Below are positions 1 through 5,541 of a stretch of DNA of 13,725 bases, one piece after another (position 1 is the stretch's first letter; each line of letters starts with the position of its first letter). The position numbers and the translations under genes are program-made. Source of the stretch: an uncultured Lacticaseibacillus sp. GTDB taxonomy: Bacteria; Bacillota; Bacilli; Lactobacillales; Lactobacillaceae. The stretch spans positions 1 to 13,725 of the forward strand of contig CAKRHU010000011.1 of NCBI GenBank assembly GCA_934339215.1, given 5' to 3'. The notes under the pieces are model-generated. The model searched no databases, had not been told where the DNA came from, and saw nothing but the letters and a program-made list of their open reading frames with translations.

Positions 1-831
1 GGCATGGGCAAAGCCGCGACGGAATTATTTGCCGAACGTGGCTGGCTGGTATTTGCTGGGGCACGGCGGGTCGAGAAAATTCCCACTGGTGACAATATTC
101 ATCCGATGCACTTAGATGTTTGTGATCACAACAGCAACTTAGCCTTTGTCGCTGGCGCTTTAACGCAACAAACGCGCTTAGATGTCTTGTTGAACAATGC
201 CGGTTATGGCGAATTTGGGCCATTGGAAGAAGTGCCGTTAGCATCGGCCCGCAAGCAACTGGAAACCAATTTACTCGGTGCTGCGGACTTAGCCCAAATC
301 GTTTTACCAATTATGCGGCGGCAAGGTTATGGGCGCATCATCAATAATTCCTCTATTGGCGGCGATCTGTATACCCCACTCGGCGGGTGGTATTACGTTT
401 CCAAACATGCGCTCAACACCTGGTCGGATACGCTGGATTCAGAAATTCGGTCGTTTGGCTTGCGTTCAGTGATCGTTGAACCTGGTGGCACCCAGTCCAA
501 TTGGTTAAGCATTGCCATGGACCATGCCAAAGCCAACTTACAACCAGATTCAGCATATCGCCAGTTGACAGACACGGTAGGTGGTTTATATTCACATAGC
601 AGTTTCATGACCGGGGCCACCTCTGAGCAACTGGCAGAAGTGTTCTATCAAGCCGCGACTGCCAAGCGGCCGCGCAGGCGTTATTATCACGCATGCACCG
701 ATCGCTTGATGGCAAACTTTGCTCGGATCCATCCGGAATTGTTCCGCCATGGCCTGAATTTAGCCGTCGATTTCGCCTTGAAAATGCACCGGTTTGATTC
801 AAACGAAGCAGAACCCGAAACCGAAGATTAA
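1..831 (+). CDS. Short-chain dehydrogenase/reductase (SDR), 5' end outside the window
   Basis: This is a classical SDR oxidoreductase, an NAD(P)-dependent enzyme acting on alcohol or carbonyl groups; the substrate cannot be told. The window opens inside the glycine-rich Rossmann motif (Gly-Met-Gly-Lys, the end of TGxxxGxG). The Met codon at base 4 is therefore not the start, and perhaps 10-20 residues lie upstream. Visible motifs, numbered from that Met, are the NNAG motif at 64-67 (bases 193-204), the active-site Ser at about 117 in NNSSIGG, and the catalytic YxxxK at Tyr130/Lys134. EPGGT at 159-163 follows the usual position of the cofactor-binding PG motif. The C-terminal extension is basic, then acidic at the very end. 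The gene converges on brnQ. I am sure of the family and unsure of the substrate. Confidence 0.9.
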   Translation, partial: GMGKAATELFAERGWLVFAGARRVEKIPTGDNIHPMHLDVCDHNSNLAFVAGALTQQTRLDVLLNNAGYGEFGPLEEVPLASARKQLETNLLGAADLAQIVLPIMRRQGYGRIINNSSIGGDLYTPLGGWYYVSKHALNTWSDTLDSEIRSFGLRSVIVEPGGTQSNWLSIAMDHAKANLQPDSAYRQLTDTVGGLYSHSSFMTGATSEQLAEVFYQAATAKRPRRRYYHACTDRLMANFARIHPELFRHGLNLAVDFALKMHRFDSNEAEPETED

Positions 832-835
832 CACA

Positions 836-869
836 AAAACGCGACCAGCCAGTAAGCTGATCGCGTTTT
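836..869 (+). terminator. Intrinsic terminator after the SDR gene, probably bidirectional
   Basis: Arms 836-849 and 856-869 form a 14-bp stem with one C-A mismatch and a 6-nt loop. The 3' arm ends in TTTT and the 5' arm begins with AAAA, so the hairpin could also stop minus-strand transcripts from brnQ. It starts 4 bases after the SDR stop codon. Confidence 0.75.
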
Positions 870-887
870 ATTGTGGGCTGAGCAACG

Positions 888-912
888 AAAAGTCCTCAGA
901 CTTTTGCTTTTG
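888..912 (-). terminator. Second small hairpin between the convergent genes, candidate brnQ terminator
   Basis: Arms 888-894 (AAAAGTC) and 899-905 (GACTTTT) pair perfectly around a 4-nt loop, 13 bases downstream of the brnQ stop on the minus strand. The A/T-rich ends of the arms supply the U-run. The stem is short at 7 bp, so the stronger hairpin at 836-869 may do most of the work. Confidence 0.45.
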
Positions 913-917
913 GGAAG

Positions 918-2297
918 TTAATCAGTCGCATTGGCAGCGGCCCGGCCGCGAACTTTGTAAACGGCCAAGCCTAAACCTAGGCCAACTAAAGCTGGGACGA
1001 CCCAAGCCATGCCTTGAGCTGCAAAAGGTAGGAAGCTTTGTTCGAAGTTGGTGCAAGCGACCCCAAAGGCAGATTGGGAAACCACTGGTGGGAAGCTGGA
1101 AACCATATCTAACAATGCAGGGACTGTGGTAAAACCAACCGTGAAGCTGTAAACCGTTTTGTCATGGTTGAACCACTTGCCGGAAACGGATAATAAGATC
1201 AATACCATCGCAAATGGATATAAGAACATCAACATTGGCGTGGACCAAGAGATGATCGTCGCTAAGCCGAAGTTTGCGGTTAAGAAACTAGCGAAGCTCA
1301 TTAAGGCTAACCATTGAACGTAAGACAACACTGGGAAGTGCTTGTGGAAGTCTTGCGCAAAAGCGGCAACCAACCCAACGGCAGTGGTCAAGCAGGTGAC
1401 AGTCAACAAGGTGGCTAACAAGGCATGCCCTGCGTTGCCGAAGTAATAGGTGACCAATTGATTGAACGCCGTGCCGCCTTCTGCAGAAACTTTGAAGTTG
1501 GCCAAAGACTTGGCCCCTAAGACGATCAAGAACAAGTAAACCAAACCGATCATGCTGGTAGCTAAGACCCCAGCTTTAGCAGTAACTTTGGCGACAGAAG
1601 ATTGGCGATGTAAGCCAAGTCCGCGTACCGCGGTGACGACGGTGACACCAAAGGCTAACCCAGCCAGCGCGTCCATCGTGTTGTAGCCTTGCAAGAACCC
1701 GTTGAAAAAGCCTGCCCCTAATGTGTGATAACCTGCTGTCGTGGCTTGACCTGTGGCATTGCCCATCGGATGAGAGAAGCCAACGAAGAATAAGAAGAAC
1801 AATAAAAGCAAGAAGACGGGGTTCAACGCTTTACCGATGGCACTGGTGATATGTTGTTCCTTATAAGAAAGTAAGAATGCGGCTAAGAAGAATAAAGCTG
1901 AAAAGACTAACAAGCCGGTTGTTTGCATCGACTTTGGCAATAATGGTGCAACGCCGGTGGTGAAGGATACAGTCGCCGTCCGCGGGGTCCCAAACAATGG
2001 TCCGATGGTCAAATGGATCAAGACCATGAATAGTACCGCAAACCATTTGCCTAAAGGCTTGCCGATATCATAAACGCCTTCAGCGTGCATCGCCGCCACG
2101 GCTAAAACGGAAAGCAGAGGCAAAACCACAGCGGTGACGAGAAAACCTAAAGTCGCCGGTACCCAGTTAGCGCCAGCTAATTGGCCGAGATGCAGTGGGA
2201 AGATCAAGTTCCCGGCGCCAAAGAATAAGCCAAACAACATGGAGCTGACGACCAAGTAATCGCGCTTGGTCAATTTTTTTTCGGTTAATTTTTCCAT
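918..2297 (-). CDS. brnQ: Branched-chain amino acid transporter BrnQ (LIVCS family)
   Basis: A 459-residue cytoplasmic-membrane carrier for leucine, isoleucine and valine; the family works by Na+ or H+ symport. The sequence is almost entirely hydrophobic, consistent with about 12 membrane segments. It carries the BrnQ N-terminal signature GAGNLIFP at residues 27-34. Length matches the family (about 440-460). I place the start at ATG 2297, read on the minus strand, because GGAGG lies 8 bases upstream. The longer form beginning at TTG 2312 would put that ribosome binding site inside the gene. Upstream lie a dedicated promoter, a T-box leader and an isoleucine-rich small ORF that overlaps the start by 13 bases, so expression should follow isoleucyl-tRNA charging. 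Family identity is secure; the order of substrate preference is not visible. Confidence 0.95.
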   Translation of the reverse strand: MEKLTEKKLTKRDYLVVSSMLFGLFFGAGNLIFPLHLGQLAGANWVPATLGFLVTAVVLPLLSVLAVAAMHAEGVYDIGKPLGKWFAVLFMVLIHLTIGPLFGTPRTATVSFTTGVAPLLPKSMQTTGLLVFSALFFLAAFLLSYKEQHITSAIGKALNPVFLLLLFFLFFVGFSHPMGNATGQATTAGYHTLGAGFFNGFLQGYNTMDALAGLAFGVTVVTAVRGLGLHRQSSVAKVTAKAGVLATSMIGLVYLFLIVLGAKSLANFKVSAEGGTAFNQLVTYYFGNAGHALLATLLTVTCLTTAVGLVAAFAQDFHKHFPVLSYVQWLALMSFASFLTANFGLATIISWSTPMLMFLYPFAMVLILLSVSGKWFNHDKTVYSFTVGFTTVPALLDMVSSFPPVVSQSAFGVACTNFEQSFLPFAAQGMAWVVPALVGLGLGLAVYKVRGRAAANATD

Positions 2298-2380
2298 TGA
2301 TGATTCCTCCAATAAAAGATCAGTGTATGTAGGTTGTTAATCTGACTAATGCCGCTAATGTCGCTAATGTCGCTATCCAT
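2285..2380 (-). CDS. Putative isoleucine-rich leader peptide upstream of brnQ
   Basis: A 31-codon ORF read leftward from ATG 2380. AAAGGAG (2396-2390) lies 9 bases upstream. The peptide begins MDSDISDISGISQINN. Ile occupies residues 5, 8, 11 and 14 (all ATT), and a fifth Ile (ATC) is residue 21. The Ile codons sit in a 9-nt repeat, GACATTAGC twice and then a variant GGCATTAGT. The frame runs through the GGAGG of brnQ and stops at TAA 2287-2285, 13 bases inside brnQ. The ORF lies downstream of the T-box terminator, so it is only present on read-through transcripts. I infer translational coupling or an isoleucine-sensing attenuation step. No homologue is known to me, and the repeat alone could create the Ile enrichment. 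Confidence 0.5.
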   Translation of the reverse strand: MDSDISDISGISQINNLHTLIFYWRNHQWKN

Positions 2381-2418
2381 ACTCACCATCTCCTTTATTG
2401 TTGGAATTTCAAATGCAC

Positions 2419-2455
2419 AAAAAACGGCGCCCCTAGTCTATGACTAAGGGCGCCG
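2419..2455 (-). terminator. Regulated intrinsic terminator of the T-box leader
   Basis: On the minus strand, arms 2455-2442 and 2438-2425 make a 14-bp GC-rich stem with one U-G wobble and a 3-nt ATA loop. Six T residues follow (2424-2419). The 5' arm starts directly after the T-box sequence, as expected for the terminator/antiterminator switch. Confidence 0.92.
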
Positions 2456-2736
2456 CAGCACGATACCACCTTAATTTGCTGTTTGTGTCACCACAAACAA
2501 CCTCCGCTCGTACGGTCGATCATAAACACGCCGCTGAGCAGCGCGCTTTGATGACGATACGCGAACCGGATAATGGCGGTTCTGACCATGATCTGTTACT
2601 TACTGACTGGGTCAGCTTTCGAGATCCTGCTTGAAAGGGATGTTCGCCGTAAATGTTGATGCTTCCTTTCACCTCACGAAGCTCGCTTGATCAACAAATT
2701 CAGTTACTGGACTTTCTCGATGCATTTGTCTTGTTG
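2419..2736 (-). ncRNA. T-box leader of brnQ, probable isoleucine specifier
   Basis: Reading the minus strand, the leader contains the T-box sequence AAGGTGGTATCGTGC (2472-2458), close to the canonical AGGGTGGNACCGCG. Its TGGT bulge fits a tRNA with discriminator A73. Stem I closes with TCGAGA (2720-2715) against TCTCGA. It has an AGTA element (2708-2705) on the 5' side, opposite GAA (2645-2643) on the 3' side, as in the specifier-loop S-turn. The triplet in specifier position is ATC (2641-2639), isoleucine, and tRNA-Ile carries A73. A GTTGAT/ATCAAC helix lies higher in stem I. The antiterminator competes with the terminator at 2455-2419. Uncharged tRNA-Ile would favour brnQ transcription. The T-box is certain; the specifier assignment is likely. 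Confidence 0.9.
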
Positions 2737-2742
2737 TTTCTG

Positions 2743-2770
2743 AGTATAGCATGAGAAATCTCAGTGTCAA
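2743..2770 (-). promoter_or_regulatory. brnQ leader promoter
   Basis: The -35 box is TTGACA (2770-2765, minus strand), the spacer is 16 bp, and the -10 box is TATACT (2748-2743) with an upstream TG that makes it an extended -10. Transcription would begin near 2736, just before stem I of the T-box. This is one of the strongest promoters in the window. Confidence 0.85.
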
Positions 2771-2883
2771 CCATGAGTTTTAAATTTTTGGGGCAATTTC
2801 AAGGGTTATCACGTGCAATTCATAGGGGCAACTTGCTAAGCTTGGAATAAGGGAGGTGATACGCCGCTCTGGTACATGTATCA

Positions 2884-2913
2884 TTGTGTCCGCTTACTTG
2901 GAGATGATATAAC
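2884..2913 (+). promoter_or_regulatory. Promoter of the PTS IIC gene
   Basis: An extended -10 (TGATATAAC, with TATAAC at 2908-2913) lies 18 bp after a weak -35, TTGTGT (2884-2889). Cre-like inverted arms at 2885-2897 and 2921-2933 lie on both sides of the -10, so repressor binding would block it. Confidence 0.6.
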
Positions 2914-2919
2914 ATTAAC

Positions 2920-2933
2920 TGTAAGCGGAAACA
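2920..2933 (+). promoter_or_regulatory. cre-like CcpA operator before the PTS IIC gene
   Basis: TGTAAGCGGAAACA matches TGWAANCGNTNWCA with one mismatch and fits the looser core TGNAANCGNWNNCW fully. It lies just after the expected transcription start, a classic repression position. Its first 13 bases from 2921 form an inverted repeat with 2885-2897 (12 of 13 positions complementary), which is itself a weaker cre match. Carbon catabolite repression of the IIC gene is inferred. Confidence 0.6.
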
Positions 2934-2954
2934 AAACAAAAGGGGGAAAAGTTT

Positions 2955-4232
2955 ATGCAGAGTTTTATCGCGTTTATGGAAAAGCACTTCCTGCCTGTTG
3001 CAGCTAAAATTGGTAACCAACGCCATTTAGTCGCGATCCGGGATGCCTTTGCCTACACGATGCCACTGATGATCTTAGGTGCGTTTGCGACTTTGATCAA
3101 CAACTTACCAATTCCAGGTTATATTGACCTGATGAATTCGATCTTCAGTGAAAAGTTGAAGGATGGGACATTCATCTGGACCAAGCTCGGGGGGAATTTA
3201 TGGAGTGGGACTTTCGCCGTATTAGGGGTTATGATCGCGTTTTTAGTCGCGTTCAACTTGGCGAAGTCTTATAAGTCATCTGCGGTTGCAGCTGGTATTG
3301 TATCATTAGGATCATTTTACGCAGTAGGTGGTGCGTCTGGTATGGACTCCACCGGTTTATTCATTGCTTTGATCGTAGCCATTATTTCCGTTGAAATCTT
3401 CCGTCGTCTTGAAGCCAATCCACATCTGGTCATCAAGATGCCAGATTCCGTGCCACCGGCTGTTGCGACTTCATTTGCTGCTTTACTGCCAGCGATGATC
3501 ACCATGACGATTTTCGGTTTGATCACGACCTTCTTCAACGCAGCACATGTTGAAAATATTGTTTTGGCCTTTTACAAAGCGGTTCAAGAACCATTCATGG
3601 GCATGGCCAACTCCTACCCAACTGCTTTATTGATCGCCTTCATCACACCATTCTTGTGGTTCTTCGGTTTGCATGGTGCCAACATGATCGACCCATTCAT
3701 GCAGACGATCAACGCCCCAGCCATCACTGCCAACTTGGCAGCTTTGAAAGCTGGTAAGGAAATTCCTTATATCGTTAACAAGCCATTGTTCGATTCTTTC
3801 GTTAACATGGGTGGTACCGGTGTTACCATCTCCTTGATCATTGCCATTTGGATCTTTGCTCGCAAGAACAAAGCTTACATGACAGTTTCAAGCTTGTCCT
3901 TTGCACCTGGTTTGTTCAACATCAACGAACCCTTGACCTTTGGCTTACCAATCGTCTTAAACCCAATTCTGTTCGTACCTTACATCTTGGCCCCGATGGT
4001 CTGCATTACCATCGCATACTTTGCGACTGCATCAGGCTTTATGCCAGCATGTACCGTTATGGCACCATGGGTGACGCCTCCGATCATCGGCGGCGTCATC
4101 GCCACTGCTTCTTGGCAAGGTGGCTTGATCGCTGCAATCAACATTGTGGTTGCGGTTTTGATCTACTCACCATTCGTTTACATGGCAACGCAAATGCAAA
4201 TGAAGAAAGATGCAGCCGCCGCAGAAGCTTAA
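2955..4232 (+). CDS. PTS sugar transporter subunit IIC, lactose/cellobiose (CelB) type
   Basis: A 425-residue membrane component of a phosphoenolpyruvate-dependent sugar phosphotransferase system. It carries the sugar across the membrane while IIB phosphorylates it. The sequence shows about ten hydrophobic segments, the conserved His240 in GLHGAN, and the NINEP motif (Asn322 to Pro326, with Glu325) followed by FGLPI, both hallmarks of the Lac/Cel EIIC fold. Length agrees with stand-alone CelB-type IIC proteins. The start is supported by AGGGGG (2941-2946) 8 bases upstream. No IIA, IIB or phospho-glycosidase gene is adjacent, so it must use partners encoded elsewhere. The substrate (beta-glucoside, galactoside or other) cannot be read from the sequence. 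A cre-like site suggests repression by preferred sugars. Confidence 0.9.
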   Translation: MQSFIAFMEKHFLPVAAKIGNQRHLVAIRDAFAYTMPLMILGAFATLINNLPIPGYIDLMNSIFSEKLKDGTFIWTKLGGNLWSGTFAVLGVMIAFLVAFNLAKSYKSSAVAAGIVSLGSFYAVGGASGMDSTGLFIALIVAIISVEIFRRLEANPHLVIKMPDSVPPAVATSFAALLPAMITMTIFGLITTFFNAAHVENIVLAFYKAVQEPFMGMANSYPTALLIAFITPFLWFFGLHGANMIDPFMQTINAPAITANLAALKAGKEIPYIVNKPLFDSFVNMGGTGVTISLIIAIWIFARKNKAYMTVSSLSFAPGLFNINEPLTFGLPIVLNPILFVPYILAPMVCITIAYFATASGFMPACTVMAPWVTPPIIGGVIATASWQGGLIAAINIVVAVLIYSPFVYMATQMQMKKDAAAAEA

Positions 4233-4243
4233 GCTTACAAATG

Positions 4244-4274
4244 AGTCGCCTGAAAAAGCTCAGGCGGCTTTTTT
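4244..4274 (+). terminator. Intrinsic terminator after the PTS IIC gene
   Basis: Arms 4244-4253 and 4260-4269 form a 10-bp GC-rich stem with one U-G wobble and a 6-nt loop. A run of T follows to 4274. It starts 12 bases after the stop codon. Confidence 0.9.
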
Positions 4275-4455
4275 GTGGTCAATTTTTTTGAGACGATTCT
4301 GGCCGAGGCAGGGTTGCCGCAACTTTTCAGACCGATTTCATCATGGCTGTTTGACAGTGATCTCAAAAGCGTTGGGGAATCAGCTGGTCAAGTGTGATGG
4401 ACACCTCAGAATGGTCCAAATTCAGGCAAAGAAAAATGCGGCAGTTCAACCCAGT

Positions 4456-4469
4456 TGTTGACGGTTTCA
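4456..4469 (-). promoter_or_regulatory. cre-like site upstream of rpiR
   Basis: Read on the minus strand the site is TGAAACCGTCAACA, which matches TGWAANCGNTNWCA with one mismatch (C for T at position 10). It lies about 90 bases upstream of the candidate -10, so it could act on this promoter or on a weaker TTGACT-based one starting at 4491. Confidence 0.4.
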
Positions 4470-4497
4470 ATAGTTGTAGGAACAAATGCGTTGACTT

Positions 4498-4551
4498 GTG
4501 ACACTGTGTGACAAAAATGTTATTTGTGACGTTGAAGACGGTTTTGTGACA
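4498..4551 (+). repeat. Four direct TGTGAC repeats, candidate operator array
   Basis: GTGACA occurs at 4498-4503, 4508-4513 and 4546-4551, and GTGACG at 4526-4531. Start-to-start steps are 10, 18 and 20 bp. The last two share TTTGTGAC exactly 20 bp apart, about two helical turns. The array ends 9 bases before the candidate -10 box. Confidence 0.55.
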
Positions 4552-4556
4552 TCGTG

Positions 4557-4565
4557 TGGTATCAT
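4557..4565 (+). promoter_or_regulatory. Candidate extended -10 promoter of rpiR
   Basis: TGGTATCAT gives an extended -10 with TATCAT at 4560-4565. The -35 region (4537-4542, GACGGT) is poor, which would suit an activator bound to the TGTGAC repeats. Transcription would start near 4572 and give an untranslated leader of about 120 bases. Confidence 0.45.
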
Positions 4566-4634
4566 AGAAACATGCATGTATGCGTTGCCGATTGTAGTCA
4601 AACTAGGAATGGGGACAAATCATCAAATTCGTGG

Positions 4635-4653
4635 GAACAAATCTGATTTGTTC
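4635..4653. promoter_or_regulatory. Perfect 19-bp palindrome, candidate RpiR-type operator
   Basis: GAACAAATC and GATTTGTTC are perfect 9-bp inverted arms around a single T. The centre lies 47 bases before the rpiR start and downstream of its candidate promoter. Related half-sites occur at 4480-4487 (GAACAAAT) and 4614-4621 (GACAAATC). There is no U-run, so it is not a terminator. Autoregulation by the adjacent regulator is inferred. Confidence 0.5.
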
Positions 4654-4677
4654 GCAGGTGATACAGGTGGTTTTCAA

Positions 4678-4704
4678 ATGGAGGACAGTTTTGCTTTTTC
4701 TTAA
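4678..4704 (+). CDS. Possible 8-codon ORF overlapping the rpiR start
   Basis: ATG at 4678 opens MEDSFAFS and stops at TAA 4702-4704. AGGTGG (4665-4670) lies 7 bases upstream. Its first codons contain the GGAGG that serves the rpiR TTG start, and it ends 14 bases inside rpiR in another frame. It may couple translation or be accidental. Confidence 0.25.
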   Translation: MEDSFAFS

Positions 4705-5479
4705 TTACACACCGGATCTGACGGAAACGGATATGACGATTTATCGCGAAATCGTCAAGGACATGGATGCTGTGGTGTACATGCGCATCCGCGATCTTGC
4801 CGAAACCACATATTGCAGTACCGCAAGTATTCAGCGATTTTGTCAGAAGTTTGATTGTAGCGGGTGGGCAGAGTTTAAAACCAAGTTGCGCATGTATAAC
4901 AATCAGCGCAATCATCGCGGACAACTGCCCAATGATATCGACGGTGGCGAAATCACCCGCTCGATTGCCGCTTGTGAAGATGGTCAATATCAACAAGCCA
5001 TCGATCGCGCCGCCCATTTGCTGTATGAGCACTCGCAAGTGGTGTGGGTCGGCTTTGGGACGTCTCGGATCGTGGCGGATTATGGTGCGGTGACTTATTC
5101 TAATTCAGTGAATATGTCCTTTGCCGTCACCGCCCCAAGCACCCATCCACAAATCGATTACCCAGAAGCGGTTTACAAATCGATGTGCGTCGTGATCTGC
5201 TCGGTATCTGGTGAAAATCGTGTGGTCGTCGGGTATATGAATGAACTGCTTAAACATGGTGTACCGATCATTGCCATCACCAATTCAGCCAACTCTACCA
5301 TCGCGCGTTTGTCGACTGTGGCGTTGGCCTATTATGTAACCCCGCAAGATCTTGATGGGGCGAATTTAACCAGCCAAACCCCAGCCATTTATATCATTGA
5401 AAAAATGACCCGGCGCGCCATGATGCTGGCGCGACCAGAAAATGTGCGGCAGTTGGAAGACAATACCAGCTACCAATAG
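4691..5479 (+). CDS. MurR/RpiR family transcriptional regulator (HTH + SIS)
   Basis: A 262-residue cytoplasmic DNA-binding regulator that senses a phosphorylated sugar. Residues 1-75 form the RpiR-type helix-turn-helix domain, with the typical stretch IRDLAETTYCSTASIQRFCQ at 33-52. Residues about 105-245 form the SIS sugar-phosphate domain, with GFGTSR at 121-126, SVSGEN at 171-176 and the TNS strand end at 197-199. I choose TTG 4691 because GGAGG (4680-4684) lies 6 bases upstream and MLFLNYTPDLTETD is the usual N-terminus of the family. The longer GTG 4631 start lacks both and would translate the palindromic operator. The downstream neighbour is rpiA and the upstream one a PTS IIC gene. The ligand is probably a sugar or pentose phosphate, but that is inference. 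Confidence 0.88.
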   Translation: MLFLNYTPDLTETDMTIYREIVKDMDAVVYMRIRDLAETTYCSTASIQRFCQKFDCSGWAEFKTKLRMYNNQRNHRGQLPNDIDGGEITRSIAACEDGQYQQAIDRAAHLLYEHSQVVWVGFGTSRIVADYGAVTYSNSVNMSFAVTAPSTHPQIDYPEAVYKSMCVVICSVSGENRVVVGYMNELLKHGVPIIAITNSANSTIARLSTVALAYYVTPQDLDGANLTSQTPAIYIIEKMTRRAMMLARPENVRQLEDNTSYQ

Positions 5480-5480
5480 C

Positions 5481-5509
5481 TTGAACCAAGCAGGTTGACG
5501 CGATAAAAT
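5481..5509 (+). promoter_or_regulatory. Candidate promoter of rpiA
   Basis: TTGAAC (5481-5486) and TAAAAT (5504-5509) are separated by 17 bp, directly after the rpiR stop codon. No hairpin terminator separates rpiR from rpiA, so rpiA may also be co-transcribed with rpiR. Confidence 0.5.
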
Positions 5510-5541
5510 TAAGGCGACTACATCAGCTTACGGAGGAAAAT

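Larger units (their letters stand above)
4275..4690. other. 416-bp intergenic regulatory region before rpiR
   Basis: I find no supported full-size gene here. The first 180 bases hold only minor symmetry (GTTGCCGCAAC near 4312; TGGAC/GTCCA near 4398-4419) and nothing I recognise. From about 4456 onward it is dense with candidate regulatory sites: a cre-like box, four TGTGAC repeats, an extended -10, three RACAAAT half-sites of which one is a full palindrome, and a tiny ORF at the rpiR start. These are listed separately. Confidence 0.7.

Noticed and set aside
4..831. ATG at base 4 as the SDR start
   Set aside because: It lies inside the TGxxxGxG cofactor motif, so the gene begins before the window.
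918..2312. brnQ starting at TTG 2312
   Set aside because: This start would place the GGAGG ribosome binding site inside the coding sequence; ATG 2297 is correctly spaced.
2340..2380. CTAATGTCG repeats as a CRISPR or satellite
   Set aside because: They are only about three 9-bp units without spacers, and are explained better by a repeated peptide in the leader ORF.
2876..3010. Short ORF from ATG 2876 running into the IIC gene
   Set aside because: It starts upstream of the likely transcription start, and the Shine-Dalgarno-like run at 2852 is too far away.
4398..4419. TGGACACC...GTCCA as an insertion-sequence end
   Set aside because: There is no matching opposite end, target duplication or transposase remnant in the window.
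4406..4504. Minus-strand stretch of about 32 codons from a GTG, in the rpiR upstream gap
   Set aside because: No Shine-Dalgarno, no known family, and it overlaps the cre-like and TGTGAC sites; probably chance.
4631..5479. RpiR regulator starting at GTG 4631
   Set aside because: There is no ribosome binding site at the right place, the added 20 residues are unlike the family, and it would translate the palindromic operator.
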